Positions 7,298 to 15,312 of a stretch of 64,000 nucleotides of DNA are shown here, one piece after another (positions within the stretch are counted from its first letter, which is position 1; every line of letters begins with the position of its first letter). A model generated the notes under the pieces. The model saw nothing but the letters and a program-made list of their open reading frames with translations. It did not search any database and was not told the origin of the DNA. The DNA comes from Microcoleus vaginatus_C (GTDB taxonomy: Bacteria > Cyanobacteriota > Cyanobacteriia > Cyanobacteriales > Microcoleaceae): the NCBI GenBank assembly GCA_040004035.1, contig JAMPLN010000006.1; one strand, given 5' to 3'. The position numbers and the translations under genes are program-made.

Positions 7298-8566
7298 TTA
7301 ATTCTCAAGTCGGAAGAGCGATCGCAATTTAATTCCCGCAACGCTTCCCAACAAAGCAGTCGCAATCCACAGCCAACCGTGCAAACTGGTAGAAGCAATA
7401 CCGCTAAAAAAAGCGCCGACATTGCAGCCAAAAGCCAGCAACGCTCCGTAACCCATCATGAAACCGCCGCTCAAAACGGCTGTAACTTTGGGTAACGAAA
7501 GGTTTGTTTTGACGGTGAATTTGCCAGCCAAAGCCGCCGCTAAAACTGCTCCCAAAACAATGCCAAAATTCATCACGGAAGTAACATCAGCAAAGATGCC
7601 TTTTTGCAGGGATTCCAACTTGTCGGGAGTATTCCAAAACGGGTTAGTTGTTGGATTCCAACCGAAAGCGGTAGCAAGTTCTGCCGCCCACAAAGTAAAC
7701 CCCCAAGTCACTCCCCAAGGCCTGCCGTCAATTAACAGTTTTACCCAGTTGAGAAAGGCAAGGGCAAAAGCTCCGGCAGCCAGAGGCCAAGGCCCGTAAA
7801 GCCATTGATTCTTGATGTGAGATTGAGGAGTTTTAATGATAAAATCTGCTGTTAAGGGTTGCTTGCCATTGGTGCGATTCCACTGCCAGAGGGCGATCGC
7901 AATTAACAGAAATACGCTTAGCTGCAAGATGACTGCGGGCATCCATCCCAAAGTTTTTCCTAAAGATATCGGTGGCAGCGAGGGCAAATGCCACAAATGT
8001 CTGGTCAAACTTCCTGCAAAAGAACCGATGCAAAAAGTCAGCAGCGTTAACAGCATTGACGTGCTGCCGCCGCCAATTGTCCAAAGCGTGCCGCAAGCGC
8101 AGCCGCTGCCCAATTGCATTCCAATTCCGAATAGAAAAGCGCCGATCGCATTTTGCCAGCCCACAGGCGCAACAGCCCCGGCTATTTTGTGTCCGAATGC
8201 CTCTCCTGATGCAAGTACGGGAGCAAAAAGTACAGTAGCAATTCCTAACATCAACAAGTGCGCTAAAACACCTGTAATATCGCGCTCTGCAAATAATTTG
8301 CGGTAAGCAGAAGCAAAGCCAAAACTTGCATGATACAAACTCGCGCCCAGCAAGCCTCCAATCAGAAATAAAACGCTCTGCCGCCAGCCGTAGGCGCTCA
8401 AACCGGCCGCACCAGCAGCAAATAGCGTCAGTATCAGAGCTAAAATCGGACGCTGCGATCGGGGCGGCGAAGTTTTTGTCAGCCGTGAAAAAGCAATTTC
8501 TGCGGTGTTATTCACAATAAAATACTTGACTCCAGAAACAACTGTAAAGCGAGGCAGAGCCTCCAT
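7298..8566 (-). CDS. YeeE/YedE-family sulfur (thiosulfate) transporter
   Basis: A 422-residue polytopic membrane protein from ATG 8566. It has the two family signatures: FGIGMQLGSGCACGTLWTIG in the first half and GYGALLAFGCNVGAFFSGI near the C-terminus, with cysteines in the GxGCxxG positions that relay thiosulfate in the YeeE (TsuA) structure. About ten membrane helices are visible. Codons upstream of 8566 overlap a separate 53-residue gene, so the shorter start is preferred. It is last in a probable operon with an exported rhodanese, which suggests uptake of thiosulfate or another sulfane-sulfur compound processed in the periplasm. The substrate is inferred. Confidence 0.88.
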   Translation of the reverse strand: MEALPRFTVVSGVKYFIVNNTAEIAFSRLTKTSPPRSQRPILALILTLFAAGAAGLSAYGWRQSVLFLIGGLLGASLYHASFGFASAYRKLFAERDITGVLAHLLMLGIATVLFAPVLASGEAFGHKIAGAVAPVGWQNAIGAFLFGIGMQLGSGCACGTLWTIGGGSTSMLLTLLTFCIGSFAGSLTRHLWHLPSLPPISLGKTLGWMPAVILQLSVFLLIAIALWQWNRTNGKQPLTADFIIKTPQSHIKNQWLYGPWPLAAGAFALAFLNWVKLLIDGRPWGVTWGFTLWAAELATAFGWNPTTNPFWNTPDKLESLQKGIFADVTSVMNFGIVLGAVLAAALAGKFTVKTNLSLPKVTAVLSGGFMMGYGALLAFGCNVGAFFSGIASTSLHGWLWIATALLGSVAGIKLRSLFRLEN

Positions 8567-8573
8567 TTTAGCG

Positions 8574-8735
8574 CTAAGTTTTTCGCGGCGAAGTCTCCGA
8601 TTTTTCATCGGGTTGTTCGCTAGGAGTGCAAGCAACGGAATTATCTGCTTGTCGGTGCTCAGCTATTGTTGATAAACCAAAGCCAATCGCGCTGATTATT
8701 CCGAGCATTGATATCGAGATAATTGCTGTTTTCAT
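8574..8735 (-). CDS. 53-residue single-span membrane peptide between rhodanese and YeeE genes
   Basis: A short open frame starting MKTAIISISMLGIISAIGFG and ending KSETSPRKT. GAGG lies about 7 bases before its ATG. Residues 3-24 form one hydrophobic helix; the remainder is polar with one cysteine (ACTP) and would lie in the periplasm, or be released if the helix is a signal peptide. It begins 55 bases after the rhodanese stop and ends 8 bases before the transporter ATG, so the three genes fit one operon. I know no family for it. A small subunit or anchor of the transport system is the simplest guess. Confidence 0.55.
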   Translation of the reverse strand: MKTAIISISMLGIISAIGFGLSTIAEHRQADNSVACTPSEQPDEKSETSPRKT

Positions 8736-8790
8736 TCTACCTCTTAGGTCAATTTTTACCCAAAATTGCTGTTAACTACAGATTTGTTTT

Positions 8791-9747
8791 CTACACTGCT
8801 TGTTCCGGACCAGTTTCTACAGGTAAATTAGTCTGACTGTATTCAGTCCAAGAACCTTCGTAGATTCTGACTTTGGGATAGTTCAGCAAGTGTTTCAAAA
8901 CTACATATTGCAGCGTTGCTTCCCGCCCCGTACTGCAAGTAACGATGATGTCGCTGTTGCGATCGATCTTTTTAGCTGCCAAAACCTGCTTGATTTCGTC
9001 GAGAGACTTCAACTTGTGCGGGTTTTCAGCATCGGTAAAAGTCGGCCAGGGAATGTTGCGAGCGCCGGGAATGTGTCCGTTGCGCGTCCAGATTTTTTCT
9101 TCCCCTTGAAATAGTTTTTCCGGTCTGGGATCGATGAATGTGACGCCTGCTTTGCCAATTAAATTTTTGACTTCATCCAGGGTGACACGAATTGATTTGT
9201 TATCGCGGACAGTCAGTGTACCGGCCGCGTATTTTGGAAACTCTTTCGTCACAGTTTGAGCTGCTTTGTAACCCGCATAACCTCCGTCGATAACTGCTAT
9301 GTTCGAGTGTCCCAATCGCTCTAATACGTAAGCAACCATTGTCGCGCCGAGAATGTCTCTGCCGTCGGAATAAACTAAGACGAGGCTGTTGTCTGTTACT
9401 CCTGCCCGCGACAGTAATTGCCCCAGTTTATCCGGCGTTAGATACTGTACTGGCAAACCGCTGTCCGGCCCGCGCAAGGTGTTGTCGGCGATGTTGACTG
9501 CGTTGGGAAGATGCCCGATAAAGTAGTCCATTGGATTGGTGCGGACATCGAGAATTCGCAGGTTTTTGTCGCTGGCGTTTTGGGCAACCCACGCGGGGGA
9601 AACGAATTGAATTTTACTTTTTGATTCCGCTGCTTGGGTTGGGAAAAATGGGAACAGAGGAATTGCGATCGCCAGCACCGCTAGGACGGCAATTAATGCC
9701 TCTATTTTCTTTCTTTTAAATCGAGCTTTCAGGGATTTAGTTTTCAT
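8791..9747 (-). CDS. Exported two-domain rhodanese (sulfurtransferase)
   Basis: A 318-residue protein from ATG 9747, which has AAGAGGAAAG in front; longer frames upstream lack such a site. Residues about 10-45 hold a signal peptide or anchor (KKIEALIAVLAVLAIAIPLF, then PTQAAES), so the enzyme works outside the cytoplasmic membrane. Two rhodanese domains follow. The first has YSDGRD at the active loop and lacks the catalytic cysteine. The second has VTCSTGREAT with the cysteine intact. This is the layout of thiosulfate or mercaptopyruvate sulfurtransferases. Downstream are a small membrane peptide and a YeeE/YedE transporter, suggesting joint handling of periplasmic sulfane sulfur. A candidate operator lies 87-104 bases upstream. 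Confidence 0.9.
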   Translation of the reverse strand: MKTKSLKARFKRKKIEALIAVLAVLAIAIPLFPFFPTQAAESKSKIQFVSPAWVAQNASDKNLRILDVRTNPMDYFIGHLPNAVNIADNTLRGPDSGLPVQYLTPDKLGQLLSRAGVTDNSLVLVYSDGRDILGATMVAYVLERLGHSNIAVIDGGYAGYKAAQTVTKEFPKYAAGTLTVRDNKSIRVTLDEVKNLIGKAGVTFIDPRPEKLFQGEEKIWTRNGHIPGARNIPWPTFTDAENPHKLKSLDEIKQVLAAKKIDRNSDIIVTCSTGREATLQYVVLKHLLNYPKVRIYEGSWTEYSQTNLPVETGPEQAV

Positions 9748-9833
9748 TTTCTTTCCTCTTGCATTGTCTCTGTCGAAAAGCACAAAAAGCTCCTCGCTGC
9801 TAGAGAGCAGATCGCTCCCTGCAGTAATCACCT

Positions 9834-9851
9834 TAAACTTGACCGATTTAC
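9834..9851 (-). promoter_or_regulatory. Candidate sulfur-regulon operator, site 3 (rhodanese operon)
   Basis: On the minus strand GTAAATCGGTCAAGTTTA matches the left half of the GTAANTCGRTCGANTTAC element well and the right half partly. It is preceded by TAC and lies 87-104 bases before the rhodanese start, in the same orientation as the other sites. Confidence 0.5.
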
Positions 9852-10039
9852 CGTATATTATAGGTATAGCTGTTGATTGTTGCACAGACAGTCTCAGAAA
9901 GTCAATAGTTTTTTTTAGTAGCGAAGGATACAGGAATTTTGGGGCGATTCCCTCCGGGATAGCTTCGCACGCGCGTGCGAATTGGCCCGTGTCAGCAACG
10001 GACTCGCGAGCACGCGGGTGCGAGACATTGATTCTACCC

Positions 10040-10624
10040 TTAGATTTCGTAGTGCCAAACCTCGGAAGGTTGTAGAATAATCCGGTGGAGAGGCAGACGA
10101 TCGATCAAGCCTTGCTGCTCAAAATGACCGAGGGTGCGAGTGACAGTTACGCGACTTGTACCGATAATTTCTGCAATGTCCTGATGCGTTAAAATCATAT
10201 CTATCAGATGTCCTTGCTCTACCTCAGAACCAAACCTCTTAGCCAGCCAGGTTAATAGTTGATAGAGCATAAAATCAACTCTTTTGTAACCTCGCATTAC
10301 CATAAAGTCTTCAGCCTGCTGAATGTGATTGAGCAAAATATCTCTATTTAGCCAGCGATCGCCCGATAGTAAAATTGCCTCGACTTTAGTGAGGCATTCA
10401 ATTTGAAAAGGATCGCATTTTGATATCGGTTTGCCGATCGTATCACCAGGCCCCCACAATCCCAAGGTGATAATTGTGCCATCTTCAAGCCATGTTACAG
10501 TTCGCACTACTCCAGTTTCAATTTTCCAGAGAGCATTGCTTCTGTTGGGCAAGTGCGAGCGACGAGAAAATATATGTCTGCTCGTTTCATCAAAAGTTTT
10601 AGTGGAAAGAGAAGCAATAGTCAT
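10040..10624 (-). CDS. Crp/Fnr-family transcriptional regulator (CysR-like candidate)
   Basis: A 194-residue regulator. Residues about 30-90 form a shortened cyclic-nucleotide-fold domain (WKIETGVVRTVTWLEDGTIITLG, GPGDTIG), then a dimerisation helix. The C-terminus has the Crp-type winged helix: LTHQDIAEIIGTSRVTVTRTLGHFEQQGLI, with the recognition helix TSRVTVTR. The cAMP-binding Arg-Ser pair of Crp is not evident, so the effector is unknown. Cyanobacterial CysR, which controls sulfate uptake in Synechococcus, belongs to this superfamily, and the location between rhodanese and cysE supports a sulfur role. It is one of two candidates, with the Rrf2 protein, for binding the shared palindrome. 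Confidence 0.85.
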   Translation of the reverse strand: MTIASLSTKTFDETSRHIFSRRSHLPNRSNALWKIETGVVRTVTWLEDGTIITLGLWGPGDTIGKPISKCDPFQIECLTKVEAILLSGDRWLNRDILLNHIQQAEDFMVMRGYKRVDFMLYQLLTWLAKRFGSEVEQGHLIDMILTHQDIAEIIGTSRVTVTRTLGHFEQQGLIDRLPLHRIILQPSEVWHYEI

Positions 10625-10711
10625 AGCCAGTTACTGAAAGAATAAAAGTTAGTTTTTCCAATGACAGCAGGATAGTGTGGCTGGCAAAAATCTATATAAA
10701 TTAAAGATTTA

Positions 10712-11443
10712 CTAGATTCCTGCACCGTCTAAAAACTGTGTAATGAATATATCAGAAGACAGGAATAATTTATGTTTTGCGACCTCTGCTTGCTCTGATT
10801 GAGTGGTTTTGAGCGGAGATTGTTGAGATTTCAAAAAAGCAACCTGCTCTTCTAAATCCTTAATTCTATCGAACAAAGCTCGAATCGCTTGAGCTTCCAA
10901 ATCCGGTAGACCTTGAGAATTTAGAGGATCTTCCACCTGCTTTTTCCGAGAGATAATGCGGCCGGGGATTCCCACAACTGTGCAATCGCTAGGGACATCC
11001 CGCAGCACTACCGAACCCGCACCAATCCGAACATTATTGCCAATTTGAATATTGCCTAAAACTTTAGCACCCGCTCCTACCACTACATTTTCTCCCAGCG
11101 TTGGATGCCGTTTTCCTATTTCTTTACCCGTGCCACCAATGGTCGCTCCTTGATAAATTACAGCATAATCTCCAACGATCGCAGTTTCGCCAATTACCAC
11201 CCCCATGCCGTGGTCGATAAACACCCCCCTACCAATTTTTGCTCCTGGGTGGATCTCAATACCTGTTAAAAAGCGACTTACTTGGGAAATCAAGCGCGGT
11301 ACAAACGGCAGGCCAGCGGAATAAAGCCAGTGTGCTGTCCGGTGCAAAAAAAGTGCTTGCAGTCCGGGATAGCAAAATAATACTTCCAGCCAGTTGCGCG
11401 CCGCGGGGTCGCGTTCGTAAATAATTTGCAAGTCACTGAACAT
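10712..11443 (-). CDS. cysE: Serine O-acetyltransferase
   Basis: A 243-residue enzyme that acetylates serine to O-acetylserine, the first committed step of cysteine synthesis. ATG 11443 (MFSDLQIIYERDPAARNWLEV) fits the usual cyanobacterial CysE start; an upstream extension to 11503 is not convincing. The left-handed beta-helix is seen as hexapeptide repeats from IHPGAKIGRGVFIDHGMGVVIGETA to VRIGAGSVVLRDVP, with the catalytic His in DHGMGVVIGE. The C-terminal 60 residues (coiled coil DLEAQAIRALFDRIKDLEEQV and a polar tail) extend past the catalytic core. A candidate operator lies 99-116 bases upstream. Confidence 0.95.
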   Translation of the reverse strand: MFSDLQIIYERDPAARNWLEVLFCYPGLQALFLHRTAHWLYSAGLPFVPRLISQVSRFLTGIEIHPGAKIGRGVFIDHGMGVVIGETAIVGDYAVIYQGATIGGTGKEIGKRHPTLGENVVVGAGAKVLGNIQIGNNVRIGAGSVVLRDVPSDCTVVGIPGRIISRKKQVEDPLNSQGLPDLEAQAIRALFDRIKDLEEQVAFLKSQQSPLKTTQSEQAEVAKHKLFLSSDIFITQFLDGAGI

Positions 11444-11541
11444 ATTTAGTCTCGCCGTGTTTGGGTTATACAGTATCGGCAGTGCCGACGGTTTAAGCTG
11501 CATAAAGCAGTATTGATTGTGGCATTATTACATATAATACT

Positions 11542-11559
11542 ATAATCCGACCGAATTAC
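11542..11559 (-). promoter_or_regulatory. Candidate sulfur-regulon operator, site 4 (cysE)
   Basis: On the minus strand GTAATTCGGTCGGATTAT is a strong palindrome matching GTAANTCGRTCGANTTAC at most positions. It lies 99-116 bases before the cysE start and beyond the histidine kinase stop. Confidence 0.55.
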
Positions 11560-11599
11560 AGTAGTTAATGATAAAAAAATTTTTCTTCCCCAGCCCTCT

Positions 11600-13543
11600 C
11601 TAAGCTGCCTCCGATATTTTCCGCGAAACAAACGGTACAGCTTGTCTGACTTCTTGCCGCAGCGGAATCTCGATCGAGAATTCCGTCCCTAATCCCGGTG
11701 TCGAATCGCAGCGCAGCGTACCTTTGTGCTTTTCTACGACAATTTTATAGCTGATGGACAGTCCCAATCCTGTCCCTTTTCCGACTGGTTTCGTCGTAAA
11801 GAAAGGGTCGAACAGCCGTTTTTTGACATTTTCTGCTATACCGGGGCCGTTGTCGGATATCCGCACAATTATTTTATCGGGAGTTGAATATTCTGTGGTT
11901 ATGGCGATCGCGATCGGATTGGCTTTCGCTGCTTTGGGCCCGCGATCGAGGTTGTAACTCTCAAGGGCGTCGATCGCATTAGCCAGAATATTCATAAACA
12001 CTTGATTTAATTGTCCGGCATAGCACTCTACTAAAGGTAAATTGCCGTAGTTTTTAACAATCTCGATCGGCGGGCGATCGCCTGTAGCTTTCAGGCGACT
12101 TTGCAGAATTAGCAGAGTGCTGTCAATGCCTTCATGGATGTTGACAGGTTTCATTTCGCTTTCATCTAAGCGAGAGAAATTTCGCAAAGATTGGACGATT
12201 TGAACAATGCGATCTGCTCCTATTTTCATCGAAGACAGCAGTTGCGGCAAATCTTTCCTGAGAAAGTCAAAGTCAACCTTTTCTAAATACTCTAAAATTT
12301 CCGCCGGAGGGTATAAATAGTGTTTTTGGTAGAGTTTTACCAACTCCAACAAATCGCTAGTATATGCGCTGGCGTGGTGGATATTGCCGTAAATAAAACT
12401 AATAGGATTGTTCACTTCGTGGGCGACACCAGCGACTAATAAACCCAAACTAGACATTTTTTCCTGCTGAATCAGTTGACTTTGAGTTTGCTGTAACTCT
12501 TGCAAAGTTTGTTCTAGCCTTTGAGATTTAGCCCTGCGTTCTGCTGCTATTTTTTCAATGAGAGCGGTATAATTCCACAAGCTCATTAGATAAAGTGTCG
12601 CCGCCAAAGTTAAGATTGTCCCAAAAATTAAAACAGTCAAAGAACGCCAAAATCTTAGAGGATTAATGTACTCTGGCGTTAGCCGCAGTTGCAGCAACCA
12701 CCTGCGATTTTCAATATTGAGAATGCGGGTGCAACTGCTGCCATCCGGGCAGTAAGCTCTTTCCCCAATTTGAAGTTGGTTTTTAATGTTTTCGTCGGTG
12801 ACGATCCTTTTAGTCTTTGCTTCGTAAAAAGCGAGAAATCTTTCTGTTTCAGGAGCCATAGCATCTTGAAGATACACATTAACAAAGTTGAGTTGAGTTT
12901 CCTGTAAAGCCGACTTCACAATAGCATCAACGAGCAAAATCCCCAAAGCAAAGCCTTTCAAATTTTCTGGGTTTCTAGCCAGTAAATTTTGCGGCGAGTC
13001 TGCGGTATTGTCAGCAGAAATTTGACTAAAAATTGGCAGAAACACGAAGACGGTTGGTTGATTTTGTGAAGACCATTTTTGACGGTCAGTCGCGATAATT
13101 TCTTGTCTTTTGGCGGCTTTTTCTAACGCTAGCCGATTGGCAGTCAAATCTAAACCTAAATCTATTTCATCAGTCAGGAATTGCGGAGAGTCAGAAACAC
13201 GGGGCAGCCAAGCGATCGCCTTCAGGCTCGGATGGCGGTAGAGGGCAGGACCAACAAATGTCTTCATTTCTGGTTTTTGAACGCCGTCAAATACGCTGTA
13301 AAATGCTCCCACCGCCCGAATTATTTCTAAATTGCCGCTAACATCTCTCTGAATGTCTGTAGCTATTTTGTCCAGCCGGTCTTGCAGTTCGGCTTGCATG
13401 GATTTGTATTCCCAATTGTACGCAACTGAAGAGGCGATCGCAGACAGTCCCAATCCTGCACAAAGTGTTAATCCTGCTTGGATGTAACGGCGATAACTAA
13501 GTAAAGTGCTAGTTGCTAAATTCTTGAATTTGTTAGCAGTCAT
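11600..13543 (-). CDS. CHASE-domain membrane sensor histidine kinase
   Basis: A 647-residue two-component sensor; ATG 13543 is preferred to GTG 13552 because AGGATAGG then has correct spacing. Residues about 15-42 form the first membrane helix. A CHASE-type extracytoplasmic domain follows (AVGAFYSVFDGVQKPEMKTFVG, ALYRHPSLKAIAWLPRV), then a second helix (LTVLIFGTILTLAATLYLMS) and a coiled coil. The phospho-acceptor is in LVAGVAHEVNNP, and the ATPase domain shows DNGPGIAENVKKR, FFTTKPVGKGTGLGLS and an N-box (NAIDAL). No receiver domain and no adjacent response regulator are seen. It sits between cysE and cysA, so it might sense a sulfur-related ligand. The kinase core is closely similar to two others in this window. 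Confidence 0.92.
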   Translation of the reverse strand: MTANKFKNLATSTLLSYRRYIQAGLTLCAGLGLSAIASSVAYNWEYKSMQAELQDRLDKIATDIQRDVSGNLEIIRAVGAFYSVFDGVQKPEMKTFVGPALYRHPSLKAIAWLPRVSDSPQFLTDEIDLGLDLTANRLALEKAAKRQEIIATDRQKWSSQNQPTVFVFLPIFSQISADNTADSPQNLLARNPENLKGFALGILLVDAIVKSALQETQLNFVNVYLQDAMAPETERFLAFYEAKTKRIVTDENIKNQLQIGERAYCPDGSSCTRILNIENRRWLLQLRLTPEYINPLRFWRSLTVLIFGTILTLAATLYLMSLWNYTALIEKIAAERRAKSQRLEQTLQELQQTQSQLIQQEKMSSLGLLVAGVAHEVNNPISFIYGNIHHASAYTSDLLELVKLYQKHYLYPPAEILEYLEKVDFDFLRKDLPQLLSSMKIGADRIVQIVQSLRNFSRLDESEMKPVNIHEGIDSTLLILQSRLKATGDRPPIEIVKNYGNLPLVECYAGQLNQVFMNILANAIDALESYNLDRGPKAAKANPIAIAITTEYSTPDKIIVRISDNGPGIAENVKKRLFDPFFTTKPVGKGTGLGLSISYKIVVEKHKGTLRCDSTPGLGTEFSIEIPLRQEVRQAVPFVSRKISEAA

Positions 13544-13552
13544 ATTCTTCAC

Positions 13553-13760
13553 CTATCCTTTTTTTAGTTCTTCCAGCCTCTGCCTGGGATTTCTCGTTTT
13601 TCTAGTTCTCAGGCTCTGCCTGGGAATGAATTTCAGGAGGCTCTGCCTCCGATTAAGAGCCACGAGACAGCATTACCAGGCACAAGCCTGGTAACGATGT
13701 GGGAGGAGTGTTTTGTAAAAGCTCCCCGATAGTATTTTGAGTAAGATGCAGCCGCTGATT
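13553..13760. repeat. Interspersed repeat region (CTCTGCCTGGGAATG type)
   Basis: This spacer holds two direct copies of TCTGCCTGGGA (near 13577 and 13615), an AGGAGGCTCTGCCTCC hairpin and an imperfect inverted pair TACCAGGC/GCCTGGTA (13675-13693). Related motifs recur near 47005-47060. It looks like clustered short cyanobacterial repeats rather than a gene. Confidence 0.6.
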
Positions 13761-14792
13761 TTAAATTGAATAAGCAGGGAAAGTCATCGCGTGTTTGGGC
13801 TTGACGTAAACCTGCTGATCTCGCGTTAACTGTAGAGAATCGAAGCGCTCGCGACTCACGTAAGCTGTTACTACCTGCTGCGATTCTAACACTAACTCGG
13901 TTTGTATTTCCCGCCCTAAATGAATGATGCGACTGACTTTTGCTAATGAAAAACCCGACTCCGGCTTAGTTTTAATTTCCACATCGTGGGGGCGCAAAAA
14001 CACTAATTCCGAATGAGCGGCTCCATTATGGCGAGGCGTTGTGGCGTTGCTGGCGAACAAACCCGCAGCATTCGACAGCACATTGACCGGTCCAATAAAA
14101 CTCATCACAAAAGCTGTTGCTGGTTTGTCGTAAATTTCAGCAGGAGTGCCAACTTGTTCGACTCTACCTTTGTTCATCACCACAATTTCATCCGCTACTT
14201 CCATAGCTTCTTCTTGGTCGTGAGTCACAAAAACTGTGGTGATGTTAACTTCTTTGTGAAGGTTGTGCAGCCACGATCGCAATTCTTTGCGGACTTTAGC
14301 ATCTAATGCTCCAAAAGGTTCGTCTAGCAGCAGCACTTTTGGTTGAACTGCGAGAGCTCTGGCCAAAGCCACCCGCTGCCGCTGGCCCCCGGAAAGTTGC
14401 GAAGGATAGCGATCGCCCAAACCTGTCAACTGCACTAAATCCAAAAGTTCATCAACCCGCCTGCTAATCGAGCCTTTAGGAACTTTGCGAATTTCCATCG
14501 CAAAAGCAATATTTTTCCGAATACTCATGTGTTTGAACAAAGCGTAGTGCTGAAACACAAAACCAATATGCCGTTCCTGCACCGACTGATGAGTAGCATT
14601 TTCACCCGTCAGGTAAATCTGACCGCTGTCTGGCGGTTCTAGTCCCGCAATCATCCTCAGCAGAGTCGATTTCCCGGAACCGGAAGGCCCCAACAGCGCG
14701 ACTAAAGATCCCCTTTTAATTTCCAAATTCACGTTGTCAATGGCGTGGAAGGAGCCGAAGTGTTTCGATACGTTCTCAATTGTAATGCTCAT
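13761..14792 (-). CDS. cysA: Sulfate/thiosulfate ABC transporter ATP-binding protein
   Basis: A 343-residue ATPase that powers sulfate/thiosulfate uptake with CysT/CysW permeases and a periplasmic binding protein. Walker A GPSGSGKST, Q-loop FVFQHYALF, signature LSGGQRQR, Walker B VLLLDEPFGALD and switch FVTHDQEEA are all intact. The C-terminal third is the regulatory TOBE-like domain (VFLRPHDVEIKT). The early motif VSKHFGSFHAIDNVNLEI is typical of CysA rather than of other CUT-type ATPases. The permease and binding-protein genes are not next to it in this window, so the operon is split. A candidate operator lies 43-60 bases upstream. Confidence 0.93.
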   Translation of the reverse strand: MSITIENVSKHFGSFHAIDNVNLEIKRGSLVALLGPSGSGKSTLLRMIAGLEPPDSGQIYLTGENATHQSVQERHIGFVFQHYALFKHMSIRKNIAFAMEIRKVPKGSISRRVDELLDLVQLTGLGDRYPSQLSGGQRQRVALARALAVQPKVLLLDEPFGALDAKVRKELRSWLHNLHKEVNITTVFVTHDQEEAMEVADEIVVMNKGRVEQVGTPAEIYDKPATAFVMSFIGPVNVLSNAAGLFASNATTPRHNGAAHSELVFLRPHDVEIKTKPESGFSLAKVSRIIHLGREIQTELVLESQQVVTAYVSRERFDSLQLTRDQQVYVKPKHAMTFPAYSI

Positions 14793-14834
14793 GACTTTGT
14801 GTACCTATTTTAGGAGTTGACGATATTAACTCCA

Positions 14835-14852
14835 CATATCTGACCGATTTAC
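14835..14852 (-). promoter_or_regulatory. Candidate sulfur-regulon operator, site 5 (cysA)
   Basis: On the minus strand GTAAATCGGTCAGATATG shares the left half GTAAATCGGTC with site 3 and has a weak right half. It lies 43-60 bases before the cysA start and is preceded by TACT, as at cysE. Confidence 0.5.
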
Positions 14853-15312
14853 AGTAGTATATCCTGAAATTAATATTTTGCAAGACCTGTAACTTTTTGT
14901 ATTGTATTTCGAGCCCTGCTGATGGGGACGGCGCTTGAAAGTTGACGCTGGCGGGCAGTCTGAGTTAAGCCGCGAGGGTTTCCAGATGTGGCTGTAGCAG
15001 TAAATGCGATCGTCGGAGAATAAGCCATGCTGAAATTACGCAGAAACCGGGTTTGATGGACGAAAATACTGCATCATCACCTTTAAAACCTTTAATCCCC
15101 GTAAAAAACCCGGTTTCTTTGCTGTCGATCTATCTATATTTTACCGCTGCCGACAATTCCCCGACTCCCGGCGATATTAAAGATTTCATGTACAAATTGC
15201 TCAATCTCAGGTGCGATCGCACACAATTTAGATCACAATAGTTAATTCAGAAGCCAGCCAGCTTCACCTTTGAAAAACTGACAGAATAGTAAATTCTAAC
15301 CAGAACACCACT
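14853..15312. other. Intergenic region between cysA and gltD
   Basis: The divergent promoters must lie here. It holds an inverted repeat at 15042-15054 and 15106-15118 (AGAAACCGGGTTT and AAACCCGGTTTCT), a motif that recurs near 25452 and 58638. A 62-residue frame at 15053-15241 spans this repeat and looks like chance. No RNA gene was recognised. Confidence 0.5.
15042..15118. repeat. AAACCGGGTTT inverted-repeat element
   Basis: Two perfect 13-base inverted arms, AGAAACCGGGTTT and AAACCCGGTTTCT, enclose 51 bases. Relatives of the arm occur at 25452-25478 and 58638-58705, so it is an interspersed repeat. Confidence 0.6.

Noticed and set aside
15053..15241. 62-residue frame upstream of gltD
   Set aside because: It is formed mostly by the AAACCGGGTTT inverted repeat and has no good ribosome site.
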